A DNA stretch of 64,000 nucleotides from RGIG5579 sp045541915. Lineage in GTDB: Bacteria > Bacillota > Clostridia > Oscillospirales > SIG627. The notes beneath the pieces were generated by a model that worked only from the letters and a program-made list of their open reading frames with translations, searched no databases and had not been told where the DNA came from. Location: NCBI GenBank assembly GCA_045541915.1, contig JAZQJZ010000011.1:1-64000 (forward strand), read 5' to 3'. Made by a program: the position numbers and the translations under genes. Positions 7,589 through 15,957 of the stretch are shown here, in pieces; positions within the stretch are counted from its first letter, which is position 1, and every line of letters starts with the position of its first letter.

Positions 7589-9196
7589 ATGTCTAAAATC
7601 CCTTTTAAGCGTTTCGGCGTTATGCTGGATATGAGCCGTAACGCGGTGATGAACCTTCCCAGCTTAAAGGCGTTTGTAACCGAGATCGCCGCCATGGGCT
7701 ATAACACCCTCTTCCTTTACACCGAGGATACCTATGAGATCCCCGGGGAGCCTTATTTTGGCCACCAAAGAGGAAGATACTCCCAGGATGAGATCCGCCG
7801 GATCGTAGCCTTCTGCGAGAAAAAAGGAGTGGAGGTCATTCCCTGTATTCAGACCCTTGCCCATATGGACTGCTTTGTGAAATGGAAGGCAGCCGGCCCC
7901 ATTACTGATATTGATAACATCCTCCTGGCAGAGGATGAAAGAACCTATGCGCTTATTCAAAAAATGCTCCAGAGCGTGAAGGATACCTACAAAACAAACC
8001 AGGTGCACATTGGTATGGACGAGGCACACATGCTGGGCCTTGGCAAGTATTTTGACAAGCACGGTTACCAGAACCGCTTTGATATTTTGCGGCGTCACCT
8101 GGAAAAGGTGTGCGATATGGCAAAGGAAATGGGCCTGGAACCCAATATCTGGAGCGATATGTTCTTCCGCCTGGGCAACCACGGTGTCTATTCCATGGAC
8201 AAGCCTCACATTGACCCGGAGGAGATCGGCGCCCTTCCCGAAGGCCTTAATTTGACCTATTGGGAATATTCCTCCAAGGACAAAAAGCGCTACCGCGCCA
8301 TGTTCGATGCCCACAGAAAGATCACAGACAATCTTTGGTTTGCCGGCAGCGCCCGTACCTGGAAGGGCTTTTGCCCCGATAACCGCCACTCCATCCGCAC
8401 TGCCTTCCCGGCCATTGACATTTGCCGGGAATACGGAGTGGAAAACGTGATGATGACCATGTGGGGAGACAACGGCGCCGAGTGCTCCCGTTTTGCCGTG
8501 ATCCCGGCTCTGTTTGCCATTGCAAAATACGCCGCCGGAGAAAAGAGCCTGAAAAAGATCCAGGACGAATTTAAAAAGACCTATGGCATCTCCTGGCGCG
8601 AATTTTTGAACATTGACTTAAACACCACCATTTCACGAGAAAGACCCTCCAACCCGGAAAAATACCTTCTTTACAATGACCTTTTCCAGGGAAAGATGGA
8701 CTCCACCCTTTCCGGCCACGAAAAAGAGGATTACAAGGCCTACGCCAGAAGACTTTCCAAATGTAAGGATCATCCTCGCTTCGGAACCCTATTTGATACT
8801 GCGGCAAGCCTTGCCCGCACTCTGACCTACAAGGCTCCCTTGGGTGCCACCACCCGTGCCCTTTACCAGGCCGGCGATAAGGACGGAATGAAGGCTCTTT
8901 TGAAGGAATATTCTCTGGCCATTAAGAACTTAAAGGAATTTACCGTAAAGTTCCGTAGGCAGTGGATGGGAGAAAACAAGCCCTTTGGCTTTGACGTGCA
9001 GGATTCCCGTTTGGGCGGCGCTCTGGTTCGCTGGGAATTTTGCCGCCAGAGACTGGTGGACTGGATCGAAAACGATACTCCCATTGCGGAATTGGAGGAA
9101 GACGCGCTGGATGTGCGTGGCGGCGGCAAGGAGTTCTTGCGCGAGCCTCTTCAAACCAATAACTACAAAGACTATATCTCTGCAGGTCGGACCTGA
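7589..9196 (+). CDS. GH20 beta-N-acetylhexosaminidase paralogue 1
   Basis: A 535-residue glycoside hydrolase family 20 protein of the shorter hexosaminidase-D/GH20C-like type, starting directly with the TIM-barrel and lacking the usual N-terminal GH20b domain. Enzymes of this kind remove terminal GlcNAc or GalNAc with the substrate N-acetyl group as nucleophile. The Asp-Glu pair is visible as Asp144-Glu145 in VHIGMDEAH. Conserved LDMSR (about 13-17) and YTEDTYEIPGEPYFGHQRGR (about 44-63) lie before it. There is no signal peptide, so it should act in the cytoplasm on imported oligosaccharides. The start at 7589 follows AAGGAG; an upstream in-frame ATG lacks a ribosome site. Two paralogues follow. 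Confidence 0.85.
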   Translation: MSKIPFKRFGVMLDMSRNAVMNLPSLKAFVTEIAAMGYNTLFLYTEDTYEIPGEPYFGHQRGRYSQDEIRRIVAFCEKKGVEVIPCIQTLAHMDCFVKWKAAGPITDIDNILLAEDERTYALIQKMLQSVKDTYKTNQVHIGMDEAHMLGLGKYFDKHGYQNRFDILRRHLEKVCDMAKEMGLEPNIWSDMFFRLGNHGVYSMDKPHIDPEEIGALPEGLNLTYWEYSSKDKKRYRAMFDAHRKITDNLWFAGSARTWKGFCPDNRHSIRTAFPAIDICREYGVENVMMTMWGDNGAECSRFAVIPALFAIAKYAAGEKSLKKIQDEFKKTYGISWREFLNIDLNTTISRERPSNPEKYLLYNDLFQGKMDSTLSGHEKEDYKAYARRLSKCKDHPRFGTLFDTAASLARTLTYKAPLGATTRALYQAGDKDGMKALLKEYSLAIKNLKEFTVKFRRQWMGENKPFGFDVQDSRLGGALVRWEFCRQRLVDWIENDTPIAELEEDALDVRGGGKEFLREPLQTNNYKDYISAGRT

Positions 9197-9213
9197 GGAA
9201 AGGAGAAAACGAA

Positions 9214-10830
9214 ATGGGAAACATTCCTTTTAAACGATTCGGCATTATGCTGGATATGAGCCGCAACGGTGTCATGAGCCTGGAGGGGCTGAAAACCTTT
9301 GTGGATCGGATCGCCCCTATGGGGTATAATACCATTTTGCTTTACATTGAGGATACCTATGAGATTCCCGGTGAGCCTTATTTCGGCCACCAGAGAGGAA
9401 GATACTCTCAGGATGAGATCCGCCAGATCGTAGCCTACTGTGAGAAAAAAGGCGTGGAGGTCATTCCTTGCATCCAGACCCTGGCGCACCTAAACTGTAT
9501 GTTCAAATGGATGTGCTACAAGAAGATCAACGATACCAAGGACATTCTCCTGGCAGAAAACGAAGAGAGCTATGCCCTCATCCGGAAAATGCTCCAAAGC
9601 GTGAAGGATACCTTCAAAACAAACCAGGTGCACATCGGTATGGACGAGGCGCATCTTCTGGGCCTTGGCAAATACCTGGATCAAAACGGTTACCGCGACC
9701 GCTTCCAGATCCTCTCCCGTCACCTGCAGGTGGTGTGCGATATGGCAAAGGAAATGGGCCTGGAACCCAATATCTGGAGCGATATGTTCTTTCGCCTGGG
9801 ACAGGGCCAGTACTATTCCGACAAGCCCTATCTTCCCATGGACCAGATCGGCACTTTGCCGGAAAATGTCTCCTTGACCTATTGGGATTATTACACCACC
9901 AGAAAAAAGAGACTGGCTGCTATGATCCGTGCCCACAAGAAATTTGACCGGCCCATTTGGTTTGCCGGCGGCGTTTGGACCTGGAAGGGCTTTGCCCCGG
10001 ACAATCGCTATTCCGTTCGCGCCACCCGTGCCGCTATGGAGGTGGCCGCCCACGAGGGTGTGGAAAACTTCTTTGTTTGCTCCTGGCAGGCAGTGGCTTG
10101 CATCTGCCCCAGAGCCTCCATTTTGCCGGCTCTTTATGCTTCTGCCCAAATCGCCAAGGGCGAAACGGATATGAAGAAGATCAAGGAAGGGTTTGAAAAG
10201 GAATTTGACATTCCTTACAATCACTTTATCGACCTGGATCTGGCAGAAAACAGAACCGGAACCGAAGCAGGAGACTGCGCCTGGTCTCCGGAGCGGTACC
10301 TGCTTTACAACGATCCCTTCTGCGGAAAATTTGACAGCACCCTGGTGGGAGGAGAGGCAGCTTTCTACAAGAAATTCGCTTCCAAATTGGCAAGACACGC
10401 CAATCACCAGACCTTCGGCCCTCTCTTTGCAGCGCAAAGAGACCTTGCCCGCGCCCTGTCCTATAAGGCAGATCTTGGCGTTCGGGCAAGAAAAGCCTAC
10501 CAGGCCGGCGATAAGGAAGAAATGGAAAAGATCGCAAAGGACTTTGCCATGGCAAGAAGATACGTTCTGGCATTTCTGAAGTCTTACCGAGTGGTCTGGT
10601 TCCAGGAGAACAAGCCCCAGGGCCTTGAGGTGGAGGAGCTTCGCCTGGGCGGTCTGGCAGAGAGATTGAAGGCCTGCAGGGAGAGAATTTTGGACTGGAT
10701 CGAAAACGATACTCCCATTGAGGAATTGAATGAAGTCATTTTGGACTTCCACGGCGGCGGAGAAAACCTAAAGCCCGGTCATATGTACCAGGTGGGCTGG
10801 GCCAAACTCTTCACCGTTGGCAGAGACTGA
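9214..10830 (+). CDS. GH20 beta-N-acetylhexosaminidase paralogue 2
   Basis: A 538-residue protein co-linear with its upstream neighbour over the whole length and 17 bp from it, so co-transcribed. The catalytic pair is Asp144-Glu145 (HIGMDEAHLLG). Differences cluster in the barrel loops after the active site: residues about 325-350 here read CSWQAVACICPRASI where paralogue 1 has TMWGDNGAECSRFAV. This suggests changed substrate preference (inference). No signal peptide, cytoplasmic. GGAAAGGAG precedes the start. A terminator follows, separating it from paralogue 3. Confidence 0.85.
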   Translation: MGNIPFKRFGIMLDMSRNGVMSLEGLKTFVDRIAPMGYNTILLYIEDTYEIPGEPYFGHQRGRYSQDEIRQIVAYCEKKGVEVIPCIQTLAHLNCMFKWMCYKKINDTKDILLAENEESYALIRKMLQSVKDTFKTNQVHIGMDEAHLLGLGKYLDQNGYRDRFQILSRHLQVVCDMAKEMGLEPNIWSDMFFRLGQGQYYSDKPYLPMDQIGTLPENVSLTYWDYYTTRKKRLAAMIRAHKKFDRPIWFAGGVWTWKGFAPDNRYSVRATRAAMEVAAHEGVENFFVCSWQAVACICPRASILPALYASAQIAKGETDMKKIKEGFEKEFDIPYNHFIDLDLAENRTGTEAGDCAWSPERYLLYNDPFCGKFDSTLVGGEAAFYKKFASKLARHANHQTFGPLFAAQRDLARALSYKADLGVRARKAYQAGDKEEMEKIAKDFAMARRYVLAFLKSYRVVWFQENKPQGLEVEELRLGGLAERLKACRERILDWIENDTPIEELNEVILDFHGGGENLKPGHMYQVGWAKLFTVGRD

Positions 10831-10832
10831 TT

Positions 10833-10869
10833 TAAAAAAAGGGACGAAAAAGATTTCGTCCCTTTTTTC
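10833..10869 (+). terminator. terminator between GH20 paralogues 2 and 3
   Basis: GGGACGAAA (10841-10849) pairs with TTTCGTCCC (10854-10862), followed by TTTTTTCTTTTT. Confidence 0.9.
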
Positions 10870-10925
10870 TTTTTCTTATTTTTTGTAGTTTTTCTTTCAT
10901 TTGGCATCTTTTCCCCCGCAAAGAA

Positions 10926-10954
10926 TTGACTTTTCGCAGGTAAAATGCTATATT
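10926..10954 (+). promoter_or_regulatory. sigma-A promoter of GH20 paralogue 3 and polA
   Basis: TTGACT (10926-10931), 17-bp spacer, TATATT (10949-10954), 38 bp before the third GH20 start. With a terminator just upstream, this gene and polA form a separate transcription unit. Confidence 0.75.
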
Positions 10955-10992
10955 GATTGTATCATACAGCCAAAAAACAAAGGAGAATTGTC

Positions 10993-12621
10993 ATGTCAAA
11001 AATCCCTTTCAAGCGTTTCGGTCTGATGCTGGATATGAGCCGCAACGCCGTCACCAATCTTCCCAGCTTAAAGAAATTTGTGGATCTGGTTTCCGATATG
11101 GGCTATAACACCCTCTTTCTTTACATTGAGGATACCTATGAGATCCCGGGCGAACCTTATTTTGGTCACCAAAGAGGAAGATACTCCCAGGATGAGATCC
11201 GCCAGATCGTAGCCTATTGTGAAACGAAGGGAATGGAGGTCATCCCCTGTATCCAGACCCTGGCGCACCTGGAATGTATGCTGAAATGGCGCCATTACTT
11301 CCCCATCCGGGATACGGATAAGATCCTCCAATGTGACAATGAAGAGGTCTATGACCTGATCCGTAAAATGCTCCAGAGCATCAAGGATACCTTCAAATCC
11401 AAGTCTGTGCACATCGGTATGGACGAGGCGCACATGATGGGCCTTGGCAAATATCTGGACAAGCACGGCTATAAGCCCCGTTTTGAAATTCTGCGCCATC
11501 ACCTGCAGGTGGTGTGCGATATGGCAAAGGAAATGGGACTGGAGCCCAACATCTGGGGCGATATGTTCTTCCGTCTTTCCAACGAAGGCAAATATTTTCT
11601 GCGCAACCCCAAGCTGGAGCTGGATAAGATCGGGGAATTGCCCGAAAATCTGGGCATCTCCGCCTGGTATTACTATTCCGCATCCCGTCGCCTTTACCGG
11701 GATATGATCCGCGCTCACAAGGCACTGGGAAGAGAGACCTGGTTTGCCGGCGGTATCTGGACCTGGAAGGGTGTTGCCCCCGATAACCGCTTCTCTGTTC
11801 ATATTACCCGTGCGTATATGGACATCTGCATCGAAGAGAAGATCGATACCTTCTTCTTGACCATGTGGGAAAATCCCTGTGCCGACTGCTCCCGCTTCTC
11901 CGTTTTGCCGGCCCTTTACACCTGCGCCAGAATGGCCCAGGGCGAAAAGAGTATGAAGAAGATCCAGGCCGAATTTGAAGAAAAGTACAAGATCCCCTAC
12001 AATCACTTCCTGGATCTGGATATGGCCGCAAAGAAAAAGATGACCCTCAACTCCAGATGCGTTTCCAACGAGGAAATGTATCTGCTCTTCAACGATCCCT
12101 TTATGGGTCTGATGGACGGTACCCTTATGGGAGACGAGACCGCGCGGTACAAGAGATACGCCACCAAGCTTGCCCGCTACGCCAAGGATGAAAGATACGG
12201 TCTGCTCTTTGCCGCTCAAAGCAAACTCTCCCGTACCCTCTCCTACAAGGCAGATCTTACCGCCCGCACCAGAAAGGCTTACCTTGCCGGCGACAAAGAG
12301 GAGATCCAAAAGATCCTCCACGATTACGATCTGACCCTTCGTTATTTGAGACAGTATATGGACCTGTTCTGCCAGTGGTGGCACCAGGAGAACAAGCCCC
12401 AGGGGTATGAAGTGCACGACCAGCGTCTGGGCGGTCTCTGCCAGAGACTTCTCACCTGCAAAAAGAGACTGCAGCTCTGGCTGGAGGATGGCACTCCCAT
12501 TCCCGAATTGGAAGAGCCTGTGCTGGACTTCAGAGGCAAGGGCGAGATTGAGCGTCCCGGTCACTTCTTCCAGAGCCGTATGTTTGGTGTCACCTCCGCC
12601 GGCCGGAACTGGGAAGTATAA
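10993..12621 (+). CDS. GH20 beta-N-acetylhexosaminidase paralogue 3
   Basis: A 542-residue third member of the tandem GH20 family, with the same layout and the catalytic Asp144-Glu145 pair (HIGMDEAHMMG). It has its own promoter. The start at 10993 is chosen because AAAGGAGAA precedes it and the protein then aligns with both paralogues from residue 1; an in-frame ATG at 10957 has no ribosome site. Its stop codon TAA shares an A with the polA start (TAATG), so polA translation is probably coupled to it. No signal peptide is visible. Confidence 0.85.
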   Translation: MSKIPFKRFGLMLDMSRNAVTNLPSLKKFVDLVSDMGYNTLFLYIEDTYEIPGEPYFGHQRGRYSQDEIRQIVAYCETKGMEVIPCIQTLAHLECMLKWRHYFPIRDTDKILQCDNEEVYDLIRKMLQSIKDTFKSKSVHIGMDEAHMMGLGKYLDKHGYKPRFEILRHHLQVVCDMAKEMGLEPNIWGDMFFRLSNEGKYFLRNPKLELDKIGELPENLGISAWYYYSASRRLYRDMIRAHKALGRETWFAGGIWTWKGVAPDNRFSVHITRAYMDICIEEKIDTFFLTMWENPCADCSRFSVLPALYTCARMAQGEKSMKKIQAEFEEKYKIPYNHFLDLDMAAKKKMTLNSRCVSNEEMYLLFNDPFMGLMDGTLMGDETARYKRYATKLARYAKDERYGLLFAAQSKLSRTLSYKADLTARTRKAYLAGDKEEIQKILHDYDLTLRYLRQYMDLFCQWWHQENKPQGYEVHDQRLGGLCQRLLTCKKRLQLWLEDGTPIPELEEPVLDFRGKGEIERPGHFFQSRMFGVTSAGRNWEV

Positions 12622-15218
12622 TGAAAAAAATTTTAATTCTGGATGCCAATAGCCTCTTTAACCGGGCGTTTTACGGCATCCGATCCGGCCTGACCACCCG
12701 GGCGGGCCTGCCAACCGGCGCGGTCTTTGGCTATATCAACATTCTAAAGAAGCATCTGGATGCGATAAAGCCGGATTTTGCCGTGGCCGCCTTTGACGTA
12801 CACGCTCCCACCTTCCGTCACAAGCTTGACTCCCGCTATAAAGCCACCCGAAAACCGATGCCCGAGGAATTAAGGGCTCAGCTTCCCTATTTAAAAAGGG
12901 CCACCGAGGCCATGGGACTTTCCATTGTGGAACAGGATGGCTTTGAAGCGGATGACATTTTGGGCACCCTTTCCCGGGTGGCCGAAATGGATGGAAATGA
13001 GGCGGTTCTGGTCACCGGCGACCGGGATTCCTATCAGCTGGTATCCCAAAAGGTCACGCTGATTTTAGCCGGAACCAAGGAAGACCAGGTGATTACACCG
13101 GAGGTCTTGAAAGAAAAATTCGGTCTTGCGCCTTTGCAGATGATCGATGTAAAGGCCCTGGCCGGTGACAGCAGTGATAACATTCCCGGCGTGCGGGGCA
13201 TTGGCGAAAAAACCGCCGTGAAGCTCATCGCGGAAAGAGGCTCTCTTGACGGGGTCTATGAGGATCTTTCTTCTCTCCCCGTGGGGCCCTCTGCCAAGGA
13301 AAAGCTTTCCACCGGGAAAGAGGACGCTTACCAGAGCCAGATCCTGGCCCGGATCTGCCGGGAGGTTCCCGGACTGGACCGGATCCAGGATTATCCTTAT
13401 ACCGGATTCCGGAAGGATGCGCTTTTGCCCCTTTTGGTGGAGCTGGAATTCTCCAAAATGATCCGAAGCTTTGGCTTGGAGGGAGAAGCCTTTTCTGCCC
13501 CGGCAAAACCGGAGCCGGCAACACAAGAAGAGACAAAAAAAGCCGCCGATTTCATGCAGGGGTCTATGTTTGACCTGCAGGAGGAAACAAAACAGGTCAT
13601 AGAGGAAAAGGACGTTTCCCAGATCCGGGAAGAAACCCTTTTTGTTACCTTTGATGAATCCTCCTTTTTTGCCCTTGACCGGGGAAGGCCCGTTCGCCTG
13701 ACCGGCAAGGTGGAGGAATTTTTAAGGAAAGCCTCCCCGGTGCTTTCCGATTACAAGGCATATCTTCACGCGTTTCACAAGGCCTTCGGCTCCATCCGTG
13801 GCGTTGGCGCCGCCTTTGATCTGTGCCTTGCGGCATACGTGGTCAATTCTCACGATAGTTCCCCCACTCTTTCCCGCTTATCCCTATCTTATCTGGCAGA
13901 AAGCGCACCCTTTGATCTGGAATCGGATCCGGCGGCAAGACTTTCTCTTATGGCAAGGCTCTACCCCGTTTTGAAGGAAACGGTGGAAAAGAGCGAAGCG
14001 AAGGATCTGTATTTTGACATTGAACTGCCCCTGGCGTACGTTCTGGCCAAAATGGAAATCGCCGGCTTTGCCGTCTCCCGGGAAGGGATCCAGGCCTATG
14101 GCTCGCTCCTTCAAGGCGCCATCCGGGATTTGGAGGAAAAGATCTATGAATTTGCCGGAGAGGAATTCCTCATCAATTCCCCAAAGCAGCTGGGACAAAT
14201 TCTCTTTGAAAAGCTCTCCCTACCTGCCGGAAAAAAGACCAAAACCGGCTATGCCACCGATGCGGAGACCCTCTCCAAACTCCGCTTTCACTCTCCCATC
14301 ATTGACCTGGTGCTGAACTACCGGGCAGTCAAAAAGCTCCACAGCACCTATGTGGAAGGCTTTTTGCCCCTGATCGATGAAACCGGAAGGGTGCACACGA
14401 TCTTCAATCAAATGCTCACCGCCACGGGCCGCCTTTCCTCGGCGGAGCCCAATTTGCAGAACATTCCCGTGCGAACGGAATTGGGCAGAGAGATGCGAAA
14501 GTTTTTCACCGCCAAAGAAAAGGGATACCTTTTGGTGGATGCGGACTATTCTCAGATCGAGCTTCGGCTTCTGGCCCATATGTCCGGAGATGAGACCCTG
14601 ATCCGGTATTTCCTGGAGGGAAGGGACATTCACGCCAAAACGGCCTCGGAAATTTTCCACGTTCCTCTGGAAGAGGTAACGCCGGAAATGCGAAAGAGCG
14701 CAAAAGCGGTGAATTTCGGTATTGTATATGGCATTGGAGAATACTCCCTCAGCCAGGATCTGGGGATCCCCATGCGGGTGGCAAAGGAGTATATTCAGTC
14801 TTATTTTGCTCTGTTCCCCGGCGTGAGAAAATACCTGGATGAATTGAAACGCTCCGCCCACGAAACGGGCTTTGTCAAGACCCTGTTTGGCAGAGTGCGC
14901 ACCATTCCCGAATTGAAGGGACCGAAAAAAAGCCTGGTGGCCTTTGGAGAACGGGTGGCAATGAACACCCCCATTCAAGGCACTGCCGCCGACGTGATGA
15001 AGCTTGCCATGGTCCGGGTGGACCGGCGTCTGGAGGAGGAGGGGCTGGAGGCCCGTCTGGTGCTTCAGGTGCACGATGAACTCATCCTGGAGGTACCGGA
15101 AAAGGAAGCGGAATACGCCGCAAAGCTTTTAAGCGAGGAAATGGAAAAGGCCAGTTCCTTCCGGGTTCCGCTGGTAGCAGAAGCCTCCATGGGCTTTACC
15201 TGGTATGACACCAAATAA
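12621..15218 (+). CDS. polA: DNA polymerase I
   Basis: An 865-residue family A DNA polymerase for Okazaki fragment processing and repair. The 5'-3' exonuclease domain covers about 1-290 (LILDANSLFNRAF, EADDILGTLSR, VTGDRDSYQLV, ALAGDSSDNIPGVRGIGEKTA). A degenerate 3'-5' exonuclease-fold domain covers about 330-480. The polymerase domain covers about 490-865, with motif A DYSQIELRLLAH, motif B RKSAKAVNFGIVYG and motif C VHDELILEV. The proofreading DxE and other metal ligands are not present in the middle domain, as in other Bacillota Pol I proteins such as that of B. subtilis. The ATG overlaps the upstream GH20 stop by one base. An essential-type gene trailing a sugar hydrolase gene is unusual. 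Confidence 0.97.
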   Translation: MKKILILDANSLFNRAFYGIRSGLTTRAGLPTGAVFGYINILKKHLDAIKPDFAVAAFDVHAPTFRHKLDSRYKATRKPMPEELRAQLPYLKRATEAMGLSIVEQDGFEADDILGTLSRVAEMDGNEAVLVTGDRDSYQLVSQKVTLILAGTKEDQVITPEVLKEKFGLAPLQMIDVKALAGDSSDNIPGVRGIGEKTAVKLIAERGSLDGVYEDLSSLPVGPSAKEKLSTGKEDAYQSQILARICREVPGLDRIQDYPYTGFRKDALLPLLVELEFSKMIRSFGLEGEAFSAPAKPEPATQEETKKAADFMQGSMFDLQEETKQVIEEKDVSQIREETLFVTFDESSFFALDRGRPVRLTGKVEEFLRKASPVLSDYKAYLHAFHKAFGSIRGVGAAFDLCLAAYVVNSHDSSPTLSRLSLSYLAESAPFDLESDPAARLSLMARLYPVLKETVEKSEAKDLYFDIELPLAYVLAKMEIAGFAVSREGIQAYGSLLQGAIRDLEEKIYEFAGEEFLINSPKQLGQILFEKLSLPAGKKTKTGYATDAETLSKLRFHSPIIDLVLNYRAVKKLHSTYVEGFLPLIDETGRVHTIFNQMLTATGRLSSAEPNLQNIPVRTELGREMRKFFTAKEKGYLLVDADYSQIELRLLAHMSGDETLIRYFLEGRDIHAKTASEIFHVPLEEVTPEMRKSAKAVNFGIVYGIGEYSLSQDLGIPMRVAKEYIQSYFALFPGVRKYLDELKRSAHETGFVKTLFGRVRTIPELKGPKKSLVAFGERVAMNTPIQGTAADVMKLAMVRVDRRLEEEGLEARLVLQVHDELILEVPEKEAEYAAKLLSEEMEKASSFRVPLVAEASMGFTWYDTK

Positions 15219-15245
15219 AAAACAATCAGAAAGGAATTTTTTACT

Positions 15246-15638
15246 ATGAGCATTCAAAATCTGAAACTGGATCACATCGGCCTTGCCGTGACCGATGTGG
15301 AAAAAGCAATGGAATGGTATGTTTCCGTATTGGGAGGCAAGATTGAAGGAAAGTTCCGCTGCGACGGCAACGATTACAATGTTTATTTCATCCGCGTGGG
15401 CGAGACCCTGTATGAAATGTATCAGGACACCCTGTCCCCCGATGTGGCAGGCAAGATCGACCACATCGCCTACACCTCCGAAGACCTGGAGGCAGATTAC
15501 AAGTACTGCCTGGAAAAGGGCTATACCGTCTGCACCAACGGAATCGAAGGGATCCCCACCTTCTGGGAAAACGGCTGCCGGTATTTTAAGATCCTCTCCC
15601 CCACCGGCGAGCAGGTAGAAATCGCCCAGAAGTGCTAA
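15246..15638 (+). CDS. VOC family protein (methylmalonyl-CoA epimerase/glyoxalase-like)
   Basis: A 130-residue single-repeat-pair vicinal oxygen chelate protein. Segments LDHIGLAVTDVEKAMEWYV (about 8-26), IDHIAYTSEDLEADY (about 75-89) and the C-terminal SPTGEQVEIAQ give the expected His...Glu metal-site pattern. It resembles methylmalonyl-CoA epimerase and lactoylglutathione-lyase-like proteins. No propionate or methylglyoxal genes are adjacent, so the reaction is undetermined. It follows polA by 27 bp with AAAGGAA before the start and ends the transcription unit before a terminator. Confidence 0.75.
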   Translation: MSIQNLKLDHIGLAVTDVEKAMEWYVSVLGGKIEGKFRCDGNDYNVYFIRVGETLYEMYQDTLSPDVAGKIDHIAYTSEDLEADYKYCLEKGYTVCTNGIEGIPTFWENGCRYFKILSPTGEQVEIAQKC

Positions 15639-15650
15639 AAGTAAAAGCAC

Positions 15651-15690
15651 AAAAAAAGACAGAGAAAAATTCTCTGTCCTTTTTCTTTTC
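15651..15690 (+). terminator. terminator after the VOC gene
   Basis: GACAGAGAA (15658-15666) pairs with TTCTCTGTC (15670-15678), with a T-rich tail. An almost identical hairpin recurs at 15920-15940 and 29844-29865. Confidence 0.85.
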
Positions 15691-15730
15691 GTCCATTTTT
15701 TGATCCGTTTTTTCACCAAAATCCCGATTC

Positions 15731-15915
15731 CACCAAACCCTGTAGGGGCCCACGTCCCCGACAGCCCGCAAAAAACAACAATCTTCCGGTTCGATAAAAT
15801 CTTGTAGGGGAGGCTATCAGCCTCCCGCCGGATGTTCGCCAATGCCAATTTCGTTTGCCCTTGGTTCTGTTTTCACCAAACCCTGTAGGGGCCCACGTCC
15901 CCGACAGCCCGTAAA
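15731..15915. repeat. GTAGGGG palindromic repeat cluster 1 (three units)
   Basis: Two copies of CTGTAGGGGCCCACGTCCCC followed by GACAGCCCG (about 15739-15768 and 15884-15913) flank a GTAGGGGAGGCTATCAGCCT unit followed by CCCGCCGG (about 15804-15832). Each unit keeps GTAGGGG at one end and CCCG(C) at the other around a variable inverted repeat. Related units occur at 22,254-22,340, 33,220-33,670 and 60,720-61,068. Confidence 0.85.
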
Positions 15916-15950
15916 AAAAGACAGAGAAAAATTCTCTGTCTTTTTTATTA
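15911..15950 (-). terminator. terminator after the mannitol-dehydrogenase-like gene
   Basis: GACAGAGAA (15920-15928) pairs with TTCTCTGTC (15932-15940) with A/T runs on both sides, so it can act on either strand. It lies just past the minus-strand stop at 15958. Confidence 0.8.
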
Positions 15951-15957
15951 TTATTTT

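Noticed and set aside
11068..12564. A 498-codon open frame antisense to GH20 paralogue 3 (and a 420-codon one antisense to paralogue 2 at 9490-10752)
   Set aside because: They exactly mirror real GH20 genes, have no ribosome sites and no family resemblance; long antisense frames are common in this codon usage.
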